Source of the DNA: Halobacteriales archaeon QS_5_68_33
GTDB taxonomy: Archaea > Halobacteriota > Halobacteria > Halobacteriales > Haloarculaceae
DNA: 41,802 nt
Reading direction: 5' to 3'
Assembly: GCA_003023785.1 (NCBI GenBank)
Contig: PXRS01000037.1
Coordinates: 1-41,802, forward strand
The notes beneath the pieces were generated by a model, which did no database searches, was not told where the DNA came from, and saw only the letters and a program-made list of their open reading frames with translations. Shown piece by piece: positions 1-8,743 of the stretch (positions are counted from its first letter, which is position 1; the number at the start of each line of letters is the position of its first letter). Both the position numbers and the translations under genes were made by a program.

Positions 1-1
1 A

Positions 2-571
2 CTTTCGCGGAAGGAACACGGCTCGAACAATTGGGAACAACAGCGCAAGACGGTTGCCCAACGTCACGCCGACCTGAAACGGAAGCGCCGAGACTTCCTC
101 CACAAGTTGTCGAACTACTACGCCCGCGAGTACGACCTAGTAGCCGTCGAGGACTTGGACGCGAAGGATCTGGCTGAACTCCCCGGTAATTCTCGGAATC
201 GCGCGGGGGCGGCGTGGGGGACGTTCCTCCGGATGCTCGAGTATAAGTGCGAACGCGAAGGAACGCACCTCATCGCCGTAGACCCCCGAGGCACGACGAA
301 AGAATGCGCGTCGTGTGGAACGGAGACGGACAAACCGTTGTGGATGCGCGAGCATTCGTGTCCGTCGTGTGGGTTTGAAGCGGATAGAGACGCGAATGCG
401 GCGTGGAACATCCTTTCTCGCGGTCTCGAAGCTATAGGAGTGGGACACTCCGAACGAACGCCTGTGGAGACTGCGCTCCCTACGGACACCGATTCGGTGT
501 CTGCAAAGCGCGTCGTGGAAGCAGGAAGCCCCACCCTCAAGGAGCGAACCGCGTCAGCGGTAAGCGAGTAG
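2..571 (+). CDS. tnpB: RNA-guided endonuclease TnpB, C-terminal part (5' end outside window)
   Basis: The reading frame is open from the first bases, so the N-terminus lies upstream of the window. The visible 189 residues hold the RuvC-like core: a VEDL segment around base 150 (the RuvC-II glutamate), a zinc ribbon with CASC and CPSC pairs (bases 305-375), and the RuvC-III signature DRDANAAWN just after it. These are the hallmarks of TnpB/IS1341-type proteins, which are guided by an RNA made from the element's 3' end to cut DNA at the donor or target site. The last codons overlap the right-end hairpin, so protein and guide scaffold share sequence. The gene looks intact as far as it can be seen, with no frameshift. 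Confidence 0.9.
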   Translation, partial: LSRKEHGSNNWEQQRKTVAQRHADLKRKRRDFLHKLSNYYAREYDLVAVEDLDAKDLAELPGNSRNRAGAAWGTFLRMLEYKCEREGTHLIAVDPRGTTKECASCGTETDKPLWMREHSCPSCGFEADRDANAAWNILSRGLEAIGVGHSERTPVETALPTDTDSVSAKRVVEAGSPTLKERTASAVSE

Positions 572-586
572 GGTGGGGTAGTTCAC
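529..586 (+). ncRNA. Putative omega/reRNA 3' scaffold hairpin overlapping tnpB end
   Basis: The tnpB 3' end and the bases after its stop form a two-level hairpin: 9 bp outside, 4 bp inside. TnpB guide RNAs are transcribed from this position, and haloarchaeal sense-overlapping transcripts of tnpB 3' ends are known. The structure is visible in the sequence. That it is expressed as a guide scaffold is inference. The guide would begin right after TTCAC (from about 587). Confidence 0.55.
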
Positions 587-673
587 ATCCAGGGACCCGG
601 ACCGCAACGGGGAGCGTGTGCGTCGCGCCCGGCGGGGCCGCGCCGGCCAGGCGGCGTGACCAGGGGGACCGTA

Positions 674-919
674 TCAGGCCAGTTCGACGCGCCACGTGGT
701 CGCGCTCGTGTACGACCACTTCTCGATTTCGAGGTCGGACGCCGAGTCGCGGATCTTCACCATCAGCGCGCCGATCTCCTTCGGCGAGAGACCGACGTCG
801 TCCGCGATGAACTTGCTCTTGAAGTACATTTCTCCGTCCTCGGCCTTCCCGCGAAGATAGGACTTGAGTCGTTCTTCTTTCGTCGGCTCGTCCGTGGAGG
901 GCTGGAGCATCGAACTCAT
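674..919 (-). CDS. Small conserved haloarchaeal protein (DUF7123-like)
   Basis: An 81-residue acidic protein. After a variable N-terminus it contains EERLKSYLRGK, then a compact domain with GEMYFKSKFIADDVGLSPKE and a C-terminal KWSYTSATTWRV. I recognise it as the haloarchaeal family catalogued as DUF7123. The pattern, with an FIADDVGLSPKEIGALM stretch, looks like a small winged-helix fold, but no function is established. The start was set at 919 because the protein-like sequence begins there; an in-frame ATG at 958 would add 13 residues of poor character. It stands alone, with no operon partner. Confidence 0.8.
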   Translation of the reverse strand: MSSMLQPSTDEPTKEERLKSYLRGKAEDGEMYFKSKFIADDVGLSPKEIGALMVKIRDSASDLEIEKWSYTSATTWRVELA

Positions 920-1277
920 TGTGTCACTTCGATTCACGCTCACTGTCCCGACGGGCATATAAAGGCGGGAACCTTCGGCTTGCTTCGAGCCGTTTTACCG
1001 GTGAAGGGTCCGGAATCAAGATTGATCTACCGTTCACGACGTTTTTTGCGCGGTCGAGACGTTTTATGACGCCCGTGGAATCTTTCTCCGTGGTGTCGAT
1101 CCCTTCCAGAGTCCGGGCCGACCTCGACGTTCCGCTCGCCGGGTTTCAGCGCGATCCACAGGCAATTGTTTCCGCGGATGGCGGTATCCAGGGGTGTTCG
1201 GGGCCGCGAGCGGCGCCTCTCGTCGTCGGAGTCCCCCTTGACAACCCTTAAGACGGCCTCGCGGCTACCGGGGGGCA
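920..1277. other. Intergenic region without a recognised gene
   Basis: This 358-base divergent spacer between the DUF7123-like gene and pyrH holds promoters for both sides. Open frames exist on both strands, but none gives a plausible haloarchaeal protein. Nothing else was recognised apart from the pyrH promoter at its right end. Confidence 0.5.
1247..1252 (+). promoter_or_regulatory. Probable TATA box of pyrH
   Basis: CTTAAG lies 25 bases before the pyrH ATG, the spacing expected for a leaderless haloarchaeal transcript. Confidence 0.4.
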
Positions 1278-1994
1278 ATGAGAGTCGTCGTTTCCATCGG
1301 CGGGAGCGTCCTCGTGCCGGACCTGGCTCCGGAGCGGGTCGAGGCCTACGCGTCGGTCATCGAATCGCTGGACGGGGCGGGACACGCACTCGGTACCGTC
1401 GTCGGGGGCGGGCAGACGGCCCGCGACTACATCACGACCGCCCGCGAACTGGGGGCAAACGAGATCGAACTCGACCAGCTCGGCATCGCGGTCACGCGCC
1501 TGAACGCGCGTCTGCTCGTCGCGGCGCTCGACGACCGGGCCGCCTCGACGCCGCCCGAGGACTACGACGCCGGCCGCGAGGCGGTCCGCCGGGGAGACGT
1601 GCCCATCATGGGCGGCGTCGTCGCCGGGCAGACGACCGACGCGGTCGCGACGGCGCTCGCGGAACACGTCGACGCGGATCTGTTGGTGTTCGCGACGAGC
1701 GTCCCCGGCGTGTTCGACGCCGACCCCGACGCCGACCCGTCGGCGACGCGGTTCGACCGGATGACCGCCGACGAACTCGTCGACCTGGTCGCCGAGACGG
1801 ACATGAACGCCGGGAGCAACGTCCCGGTGGACCTGACGGCCGCGAAGGTCCTCCAGCGGTCGGGCATCCGGGCGGTCGTCCTCGACGGGACCGACCCCCG
1901 GACCGTCGAGCGGGCCGTCCGGTCCGGCGACCACGACGGGACCGGTATCGTCCCCGGGGAGGGCGCTGCTTCGCTCGCGGAGTGGCGCGAGTGA
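1278..1994 (+). CDS. pyrH: UMP kinase
   Basis: This 238-residue amino-acid-kinase-family enzyme phosphorylates UMP to UDP in the cytoplasm for pyrimidine nucleotide synthesis. It begins with the glycine-rich SIGGSVLVP nucleotide loop. It continues with VGGGQTARDYI, a QLGIAVTRLNA segment, and SVPGVFDADPD near residue 150, which fits the archaeal PyrH pattern. Length matches the archaeal family (about 220-240). The ATG at 1278 follows a TATA-like sequence at leaderless spacing. The next gene, a membrane protease, starts 87 bases downstream on the same strand. Confidence 0.95.
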   Translation: MRVVVSIGGSVLVPDLAPERVEAYASVIESLDGAGHALGTVVGGGQTARDYITTARELGANEIELDQLGIAVTRLNARLLVAALDDRAASTPPEDYDAGREAVRRGDVPIMGGVVAGQTTDAVATALAEHVDADLLVFATSVPGVFDADPDADPSATRFDRMTADELVDLVAETDMNAGSNVPVDLTAAKVLQRSGIRAVVLDGTDPRTVERAVRSGDHDGTGIVPGEGAASLAEWRE

Positions 1995-2081
1995 ACGCCG
2001 GAAGGCCGGCACGACTCGTTTCGGCCCCGCTCCTTGCGCGAACCGAACCCTCTTTTGCGCCACGGCCCTGCGTTCGGGTAG

Positions 2082-3857
2082 ATGGTTAGCACGCTCACGT
2101 GGGTCCTCGCCGGCCTCGCCCTCTACACGGTGGGCGTGATGGCGCTCCGGGCCCGGGGGATGCTCCCCGAGTCCGTCCGGGTCTCGGGACCCATCGTCAC
2201 GCTTCACACCGGGCGCGGACGGGACTTTCTCGACGGACTCGCCGCGCCGCGGCGGTTCTGGCGGGCCTGGGGGAACTTCGGCGTCGGCGCCGCCATCGTC
2301 ATCATGGTCGGCGCCGGGCTCGCGGTGTTCGCCTCAGCGCTCGCCGCCGTCCAGGAGCCCGAGCGGTCGACGATCCGGAACCCGCAGAACGTCCTCGTGA
2401 TCCCCGGGGTCAACGACTTCCTCCCGCTCGCCGCAGCCCCCGAGATCGTCTTCGGACTGGTGCTCGGCCTGGTCGTCCACGAGGGCGGCCACGGCCTGCT
2501 CTGTCGCGTCGAGGACATCGAGATCGACTCGATGGGGCTGGCCTTCCTCGCGTTCATCCCGGTGGGTGCGTTCGTCCAACCCGACGAGGAGAGCCGAAAC
2601 GGGGCCTCTCGGGGGAGCCAGACCCGCATGTTCGCCGCTGGCGTCACGAACAACTTCTTCGTCACCTTCCTCGCCTTTCTCCTCCTGTTCGGACCGGTCT
2701 CGGGGTCGATCGCCGCCGCCGCCGGCGTCCCCGTCGGGAGCAGCGTCGACGGCGGGCCCGCCGACCGGGCGGGGGTCGAGTACGGCGATGTCGTGACCCA
2801 CGTCGAGGGCGAACCGGTCGTCAACTTCAGCGATTTCGACGCCGCGCTCGACCGGACGGACGGCCGCTCGGTCGAACTCCGTCTCCAGGACGGCACGGAG
2901 ACGACGCTCAACCGCTCGGTCATGCTGACCCGGGTGGTTCCCGACCTCATGTCCAACGTCAGCGTCAGTCGCGACCGCGCCACGGTCGTCCGGCGGGTCA
3001 ACGGGACGGCCGTCCACACGGAACGGGACTTCGCGCGGGCGATGAGCGACCGCCGGACGGCCGCACTCGAGACGAACCGCGGGTCGGCGACGCTTCCCGT
3101 CGGCGCCTACGGCAACGTCGAACCCGACGGCCCGATGGCCGACGAGGGCGTCCCGACCGGCGAGGGCGGGGTCGTCGTCATGTCCGTCGACGGCGAGCGC
3201 ACGCCGAACGAGACGGCCTACCAGCGCGCTCTCGACGGCGTCGAACCCGGCGAGACGGTGACCATCGTGGCGCACACGCCCGCGGGCCGGGAGACGCTGG
3301 ACGTGACCGCCGTCGACGACGACGGTGCGGCGTCGCTCGGACTGCAGACCCGCCAGGGGTTCAGCGGGATCACCGTGGTCGACGTCGGCATCAACATCTA
3401 CCCTGCGAACAGCTTTCTCGCCTCGCTCGGGGGAGACAGCGGCCCGTTCGGGGGGCTGTTCTCCGGCGAGTTTCTCCGGAACGCGTTCGTCGTCCTCCTG
3501 TTGCCCTTCTTCGGCGCGGTCGCCCCCGGGGAGGCGTACAACTTCGCCGGGTTCATCGACCCCGTGACGAACTTCTACGTCGTCAGCGGCCCGCTGGGCT
3601 TTCTGGGGGGTGGCGTGTTCCTGCTCGCGAACCTCCTGTTCTGGACCGCGTGGATCAACCTGAACCTGGGGCTGTTCAACTGCGTCCCCATGTTCCCCCT
3701 GGACGGCGGGCACATCCTCCGGGCCAGCGTCGAGTCGTTCGTCTCCCGCCTCCCGACCGACAGCGGCCGCCGGCTCACCTCCGCCCTGACCGCCTCCGTC
3801 AGCGTCGTCATGCTCCTCGGGCTCGCGCTCATGGTGTTCGCCCCGCAGATATTCTGA
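2082..3857 (+). CDS. Site-2-type intramembrane metalloprotease (M50) with PDZ domains
   Basis: A 591-residue polytopic membrane protein. The zinc site HEGGH is at residues 133-137 inside a hydrophobic segment, and the third ligand lies in PLDGGH (Asp541) in a late transmembrane segment. These are the two signatures of S2P/RseP-type proteases, which cut membrane-bound substrates within the lipid bilayer. Between them lies a long soluble region (about 210-440) with PDZ-like stretches (GPADRAGVEYGDVV; a second PDZ-like region near 345-410), likely used for substrate selection. Transmembrane segments are near the N-terminus, around 65-90, 118-150, 190-215 and in the last 170 residues. The substrate is unknown. 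Confidence 0.9.
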   Translation: MVSTLTWVLAGLALYTVGVMALRARGMLPESVRVSGPIVTLHTGRGRDFLDGLAAPRRFWRAWGNFGVGAAIVIMVGAGLAVFASALAAVQEPERSTIRNPQNVLVIPGVNDFLPLAAAPEIVFGLVLGLVVHEGGHGLLCRVEDIEIDSMGLAFLAFIPVGAFVQPDEESRNGASRGSQTRMFAAGVTNNFFVTFLAFLLLFGPVSGSIAAAAGVPVGSSVDGGPADRAGVEYGDVVTHVEGEPVVNFSDFDAALDRTDGRSVELRLQDGTETTLNRSVMLTRVVPDLMSNVSVSRDRATVVRRVNGTAVHTERDFARAMSDRRTAALETNRGSATLPVGAYGNVEPDGPMADEGVPTGEGGVVVMSVDGERTPNETAYQRALDGVEPGETVTIVAHTPAGRETLDVTAVDDDGAASLGLQTRQGFSGITVVDVGINIYPANSFLASLGGDSGPFGGLFSGEFLRNAFVVLLLPFFGAVAPGEAYNFAGFIDPVTNFYVVSGPLGFLGGGVFLLANLLFWTAWINLNLGLFNCVPMFPLDGGHILRASVESFVSRLPTDSGRRLTSALTASVSVVMLLGLALMVFAPQIF

Positions 3858-3893
3858 CCGACCGGTGACAGCGCCCGACCCCGGACCCCGCGC

Positions 3894-4979
3894 TCATTCC
3901 GTGATGTCGGAGATCTGTGCGAGCGATTTCCGGAACTCGTGAAGCGCCTCGACCTCGTCGTGGATCCGCGCGACCTCCTCGGACATCGACTCGACGGTCC
4001 CGGACAGCGTCGCGAGTTCGTCCTCGACGCTCCCGACCGTCTCCCCGAGGTCGGCCAGACCCTCCTCGAAGCCCTCGACGCGGGACTCCAGGGCGCGCAG
4101 GTCGCTCTCGACGCCGCCGACATCGCTCTCGACCGACTCGATGGCGTCGTCGTGGTCGTCCGTCCGGTCTTCGAGGCGCTGCAGGTCTGACTCGGCGGCG
4201 TCGAGCGCCTCGTCGACGCGGTCGAGCCCCTCCCGGAGGTCGGTGACCGCCTCCTCGCGCTCCTCGCGGACCGTCTCGACCTCCGCGCGGATCGCGTCCA
4301 GCAGGCGGTCGAGCCCCGCGAGGTCGCTCTCGATGTCGGCGAGGAGCCGGCTCCCGCCCCCGCGCTCGTCGACGAGCGGTTCGATTGCCGCCGCGTACGC
4401 CGCGAACTCCTCGACCCGCGCGCTCAGGTGGTCGAGTCGCGCCCTGAAACTGCCGGGGACGCCGTCGCCCGCCTCGCCCGGCGTTTCGGCAACTGGCCCG
4501 GCGTCCACGCCGTCTGCCGTGTCCTCGTCCGTCCCGCTCCCCCCTTCGAAGAGGTCGGCCAGGTCCGAGACCGGGCCGACGGAACCGCCGGTCGCTTCCT
4601 CGCGGGGGGCGTCGGCCGCCTCGACCGGTTCGACGCGCTCGACCGTCGGGGCGCTCCACCGGACCTCGGCGACCGGTTCCGACGGGACGATGCCGTACCG
4701 GATCCGGACCGGCCCGTCAGCGACGACTCGTGTGGCCGCGACCCTCTCCGTCGAGATGTCGCCGCTATCCGGAGCGCTCTCGGCTTCGAACGCGACGTCG
4801 TCTATCGGGAAGTACTCCGGCAGGTCGTCGACGACCCGGACCCGGACGGGGTCGTCTCGTCGGGAGGTCACCGCGAACTGCCCCGTGATCCCGCCCTCCT
4901 CGCAGACCAGTTCGCGCTCGACCGCCACCCCGTCTCTCGATACCGTCTTGACGTCCTCGTGGTACACTTCGTCTGACAT
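3894..4979 (-). CDS. Conserved haloarchaeal protein with long C-terminal coiled coil
   Basis: This 361-residue, very acidic protein has no membrane segment. Residues 1-115 form a globular domain beginning MSDEVYHEDV, with beta-rich stretches and a DDLPEYFPIDDV motif. A low-complexity linker follows. Residues about 190-345 are a heptad-like coiled coil rich in Glu, Leu, Asp and Val (repeated ALES, GVES and DDAI blocks). The start at 4979 was preferred over an ATG nine bases upstream because the conserved-looking sequence starts at MSDEV. I do not recognise a function. The layout resembles proteins that bind a partner through the head and oligomerise through the rod. It is convergent with the protease gene, 36 bases away. 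Confidence 0.75.
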   Translation of the reverse strand: MSDEVYHEDVKTVSRDGVAVERELVCEEGGITGQFAVTSRRDDPVRVRVVDDLPEYFPIDDVAFEAESAPDSGDISTERVAATRVVADGPVRIRYGIVPSEPVAEVRWSAPTVERVEPVEAADAPREEATGGSVGPVSDLADLFEGGSGTDEDTADGVDAGPVAETPGEAGDGVPGSFRARLDHLSARVEEFAAYAAAIEPLVDERGGGSRLLADIESDLAGLDRLLDAIRAEVETVREEREEAVTDLREGLDRVDEALDAAESDLQRLEDRTDDHDDAIESVESDVGGVESDLRALESRVEGFEEGLADLGETVGSVEDELATLSGTVESMSEEVARIHDEVEALHEFRKSLAQISDITE

Positions 4980-5174
4980 TGGCCCCACGTCACTACGGAT
5001 CCGTTCGTCTCGAACAGTATCAACTTACTGCAAGGTATTGGTGGTGTCCCTCGACGCCATGTCGGCACCGTCCGGCGTCGACTTCGTCCACTGTTTCGAA
5101 CATATGCTTGATGATACGAAACAATCGAAGCGTATCCCGAAACATTCATGTGTGTATTGTTCTATCAACCGGAT

Positions 5175-5348
5175 ATGAGCGCCGGAACGGGACCGAACGA
5201 CGGTCGGTCCGAAACGGACGGCGAGACGCTGGCGGCGGTCGACGAGCTGGACGGCCGGCCACATCTCGTCGTCGCGGACGTCTCGCGGGACGAGGCCTGG
5301 GCGGCGGTCGAGGAGCCGGCGGCGGTGGCGCTCGAAGAGTGGGCGTGA
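5175..5348 (+). CDS. Small conserved haloarchaeal protein
   Basis: A 57-residue acidic protein with a low-complexity N-terminus and the core LAAVDELDGRPHLVVADVS followed by AWAAVEE, ending in EEWA. Similar tiny proteins (I believe the DUF7556 group) are widespread in haloarchaea; the function is unknown. The start at the second in-frame ATG (MSAGTG) fits better than the upstream ATG at 5148, which adds an uncharacteristic cysteine-containing stretch. PitA starts 38 bases downstream on the same strand, so the two may be co-transcribed. Confidence 0.7.
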   Translation: MSAGTGPNDGRSETDGETLAAVDELDGRPHLVVADVSRDEAWAAVEEPAAVALEEWA

Positions 5349-5386
5349 AGAGCAAGTTTCCTTAGCGGCGAGGGCAAACGCCGGGT

Positions 5387-7435
5387 ATGGTCAGACGCGA
5401 ACCGCCGGAGACGGCGGAGGGCTGGTACGCGCTCCACGACTTGCGGACGATGGACTGGGCCGCCTGGCGAGACGCCCCCGAGCGGGTGCGCCGGCGGGCG
5501 GTCGAGGAGGCGACGGCCTTCTTCGAGTCAGCCGTCGCCGTCGAGGACGCCGAAGCGGGCGACTCGGCGCTCTTCGCGGTCACCGGCCACAAGGCCGACC
5601 TCATGGTCCTCCACCTCCGGCCGACCCACGCGGCCGTCGAACACCTCGAACGGCGGTTCGAGGGGACGGAGTTGGCGCGGTTCACCGAGCAGTCCTCCTC
5701 GTACGTCTCCGTCACGGAGGCGTCGGGCTACTCCGAGCGCGCCCGCGAATACCTCGACGGCGAGGTCGACGAGGATTCGGGACTCGCCCGGTACATGCGC
5801 TCGCGGCTCTACCCGGAGATCCCCGACCACGAACACGTCTCCTTCTATCCGATGTCGAAGCGGCGCGCCCCGGACCGGAACTGGTACGACCTGCCCTTCG
5901 AGGAGCGGGCCGAACACATGGAGAGCCACGGCGACATCGGCCGGGACTACGCCGGCAAGGTCCAGCAGATGGTCACCGGGTCGGTCGGCATGGACGACTG
6001 GGAGTGGGGCGTCACCCTCTGGAGCGACGACGTCACCCAGGTCAAGGACCTCCTCTACGAGATGCGCTTCGACCCCTCCTCCTCGAAGTTCGCCGACTTC
6101 GGCCCCTTCTACCTGGGCCGGCAGTTCCCCCCGGCGGACCTGGGCGCGTACCTCGCCGGCGAGCGGGTCCCCGCCGACGGCGGCGGCGCGGCCGAAACCG
6201 GTGGCGCCGCGGGAGTCGAGCACGGCACCGGGAACGGTGTCACGACCGGGAACGAGTTCGGCCCCCGAGACGCGTCCGGCCAGCAGGCGGCCACTGGGGA
6301 CGGCACAGCGGCGGCGTCGAACGCGGACGACGACAGCGACGGCGAGGACGGGGATACCGACGCCGAGGGCGACGCCGACCCGGAGACGGGCGGCCAACCG
6401 CCAGTCGCGGGGGACGCCGGCATCGAAACCGTTGACGACGTCGCGCGCCACCTCGGGACGTTCGGGGTCATGCCGGGCGACTACGACGACGGCGACTACG
6501 GACTAGTCTGTTATGCCGAGGGCGACGCCGAGGACCTCGTCGACGAGATCGAGGGGATGCGCGAGAACTTCGACCACTACGACACCCACGTGCTCACGAG
6601 CGTGCGCGCAGACCAGGGACAGGCCGCGGTCGTCAGCGTCTGGGCGAACGAGCGCGCCGCGACGACGGCCGCGGGGTTCCTCACCGACGTCGACGCCGTC
6701 ACCCGGTGTGTCGGCGGGCCGCTCGGCGAGAGCGCGAGCGCGGGCGAGGCCGACGCGGCGGGAAACGGGGCCGGTGCGACCGGTGACGGGGCGGCCGCCC
6801 CCGCGGACGCGAGCGCCGACGAAGCCGCCGAGATCCGCGACGCGCTCGCGGACAACGAGGTCTACGCCGGGAAACCCCACGGGGAGGAGGTGTACGCGCT
6901 CGTCGTGTACTCGCGGGCCGACCCCGCAACGCTGGCCGGGGAAGTGGGTGACCTCCGGGCGAACTTCGGCCGCTACGACACGCACGTCAAGACGGCCGTT
7001 TACGGGACCGACGGCGGGGTCCAGGCCGGGAACAGCGACGGGAGCGACGTCGCCGCCGTCGTCACGCTCTGGGAGACCGGGGACGCCGCCGAGACCGCCT
7101 CGGAGCACCTCTCGGGACTTCCCGAGGTCGTCGGCCGGCCCGCGGACCGCGAGGGGTTCGGGACGATGGGCATGTTCTACACCGTCAGGCCCGACTACCG
7201 CGAGGAGTTCGTCGAGACGTTCGGCGAGGTGGGCGGCAAGCTGGCCGGGATGGACGGCCACCGCGAGACGGCCCTGCTGGTCAACCGCGAGGACGACACC
7301 GACATGTTCATCGCCAGCCGGTGGGATGCGAAGGAGGACGCTTTGGCCTTTTTCCGCTCCGAGGAGTTCCGGGAGACCGTCGAGTGGGGTCGCGAGGTGC
7401 TCGCCGACAGGCCCCGCCACGTCTTCCTCGCCTAG
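5387..7435 (+). CDS. pitA: PitA-type chlorite dismutase/HemQ-like protein fused to C-terminal repeats and an ABM domain
   Basis: A 682-residue protein. Residues 1-265 are a HemQ/chlorite-dismutase domain: FYPMSKRR with Tyr154, in the position of the catalytic tyrosine of coproheme decarboxylases, and MESHG with His181, in the position of the proximal haem ligand. A Gly/Asp/Ala-rich linker runs from about 270 to 345. Two similar repeats follow, about 347-450 and 485-590 (shared pattern: NFDHYDTHV and NFGRYDTHV). A C-terminal antibiotic-biosynthesis-monooxygenase-like domain (GMFYTVRPDY onwards) ends in HVFLA. The Cld-ABM fusion is described as PitA in Haloferax. The probable role is haem biosynthesis (coproheme to haem) or haem handling; which one is inference. 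Confidence 0.9.
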   Translation: MVRREPPETAEGWYALHDLRTMDWAAWRDAPERVRRRAVEEATAFFESAVAVEDAEAGDSALFAVTGHKADLMVLHLRPTHAAVEHLERRFEGTELARFTEQSSSYVSVTEASGYSERAREYLDGEVDEDSGLARYMRSRLYPEIPDHEHVSFYPMSKRRAPDRNWYDLPFEERAEHMESHGDIGRDYAGKVQQMVTGSVGMDDWEWGVTLWSDDVTQVKDLLYEMRFDPSSSKFADFGPFYLGRQFPPADLGAYLAGERVPADGGGAAETGGAAGVEHGTGNGVTTGNEFGPRDASGQQAATGDGTAAASNADDDSDGEDGDTDAEGDADPETGGQPPVAGDAGIETVDDVARHLGTFGVMPGDYDDGDYGLVCYAEGDAEDLVDEIEGMRENFDHYDTHVLTSVRADQGQAAVVSVWANERAATTAAGFLTDVDAVTRCVGGPLGESASAGEADAAGNGAGATGDGAAAPADASADEAAEIRDALADNEVYAGKPHGEEVYALVVYSRADPATLAGEVGDLRANFGRYDTHVKTAVYGTDGGVQAGNSDGSDVAAVVTLWETGDAAETASEHLSGLPEVVGRPADREGFGTMGMFYTVRPDYREEFVETFGEVGGKLAGMDGHRETALLVNREDDTDMFIASRWDAKEDALAFFRSEEFRETVEWGREVLADRPRHVFLA

Positions 7436-7448
7436 GCGAGCGGCGCGT

Positions 7449-8657
7449 TCACCGGTCCGTGACGAGCAAACCGAGCGCGAGCGCGGTCGCGGCGGCCATC
7501 GCGGCGCCCAGCAGGCCGAAGGCGGGGCCGAACCCGGCGGTCTCGGAGAGGTAGCCGACGACGACCGGCGAGGCGGCGCCCGCGGTCATCAGCAGAGTGC
7601 GGACGACGCCCAGGCCGCCGCTGGTGACCCCCTCGGGGAGGACGGCCATCAGGTAGGCACCCCTGGCGGGGCGGAAGCCGTGGGCGCCGAGACCGAGCGC
7701 GACGACGGCGCCGCCGAGGACGACCACGCCGCCGGTCGCCGACAGCGCGACCACGGCCCCGAGGCCGGCGGTCGCGACGGCGAGCGTCAGCGCGAGGACG
7801 GGGAGGGTGCCGACGCGGTCGCTGGCCTCGCCGGTGAGCAACTGGACCAGGCTCGCGAGAAAGAGGGCGCTGAACAGCAGGTTGGCGGTCGTCTCCGAGA
7901 GCGCGGTCTCGCCGGCGAGGTACAGCGGCAGGAATGCGACGGCACCGTTGTACGCGAAGGAAAACAGGACGGTGACGGCGACGAACGCGGCGAGTCGCGG
8001 CCGCCGGAAGAGGACGAGGTGGGCCCGCAGGGCAGCGCCCGCCCCGTGGTCAGTGGTCGCCGCGAGCGACCGGTCGGGGAGTCGCTTCGGGACCCGGGCG
8101 AGAAACGCGAGCGTGAGCGCGAGGCCGGCGAGGCCGCCGGCGAGAAAGAGGGTCCGCCAGGGGGCGCCGAAGACGACCGGCGAGGCGGCGACGGCCACGA
8201 CGGCGGCCGGCGCAGCGGCCCCGGCGAGGGCGCCGACGGTGTCGAACACGCCCAGCGCGCGGCCGGTCCGGGCGGGGTAAATGCGCGCGAGCAGGTCGAC
8301 GGCGACGGTCTTTGTCGTCCCGGTGCCGGCGCCCAGCAGGAGCATCGCGGCGACGAGGACGAAAAACGGGGAGTCGACGACGAGCGCGAGCGCCCCCAGA
8401 CTGGTCAGGACGCTCCCGGTCGCGATGACGGGGACGCCGCCGAAGCGGTCGGCCAGCGCGCCCGAGGGGAACTGGAGGGCGGCGTAGACGACCATGAACC
8501 CGGTGAATGCGGTGCCGAGCGCGGTGCGCGAGACGCCGTAGGTGTCGCCGAGCGTGCCGAAAAGCGGCGGGAACGCGTAGCGCAGGAACTTGCCGAGAAA
8601 CCAGACGAGCGCCGTCACCGCGAGCGCGTCGAACCGCGCCAGCCGACGGGCCGTCAT
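7449..8657 (-). CDS. Major facilitator superfamily transporter
   Basis: A 402-residue integral membrane protein with about twelve hydrophobic segments in two halves. The loop after the second segment reads GALADRFGGVPV, the MFS motif A (G-x-L-a-D-r-x-G). A mid-protein loop (residues about 185-210, with VPKRLPDRSLAATTDHG) separates the halves. The start at 8657 (MTARRLARFDAL) places the first membrane segment close to the N-terminus; an ATG 27 bases upstream adds only a charged tail. The substrate cannot be told from sequence. It is convergent with pitA, separated by 13 bases. Confidence 0.9.
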   Translation of the reverse strand: MTARRLARFDALAVTALVWFLGKFLRYAFPPLFGTLGDTYGVSRTALGTAFTGFMVVYAALQFPSGALADRFGGVPVIATGSVLTSLGALALVVDSPFFVLVAAMLLLGAGTGTTKTVAVDLLARIYPARTGRALGVFDTVGALAGAAAPAAVVAVAASPVVFGAPWRTLFLAGGLAGLALTLAFLARVPKRLPDRSLAATTDHGAGAALRAHLVLFRRPRLAAFVAVTVLFSFAYNGAVAFLPLYLAGETALSETTANLLFSALFLASLVQLLTGEASDRVGTLPVLALTLAVATAGLGAVVALSATGGVVVLGGAVVALGLGAHGFRPARGAYLMAVLPEGVTSGGLGVVRTLLMTAGAASPVVVGYLSETAGFGPAFGLLGAAMAAATALALGLLVTDR

Positions 8658-8743
8658 CGTCCGAGATGGGCGGGTCCCGCACAAATGGACACCGGTTCGG
8701 CGACAGTCAACAGCGTCAAGGCGATAGCGCCGGTAGCACGGGC

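Larger units (their letters stand above)
1..586 (+). mobile_element. IS200/IS605-type element, right part (truncated by window edge)
   Basis: The segment carries the 3' part of a tnpB gene followed by a structured right end. A 9-bp stem pairs CCCCACCCT (529-537) with AGGGTGGGG (570-578), with an inner CCGC/GCGG stem (549-552/557-560), and TTCAC follows at 582-586. IS200/IS605 elements end in such subterminal hairpins and do not make target duplications. The exact right boundary at TTCAC is inferred. No tnpA is visible, but the left part is outside the window. Confidence 0.75.
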
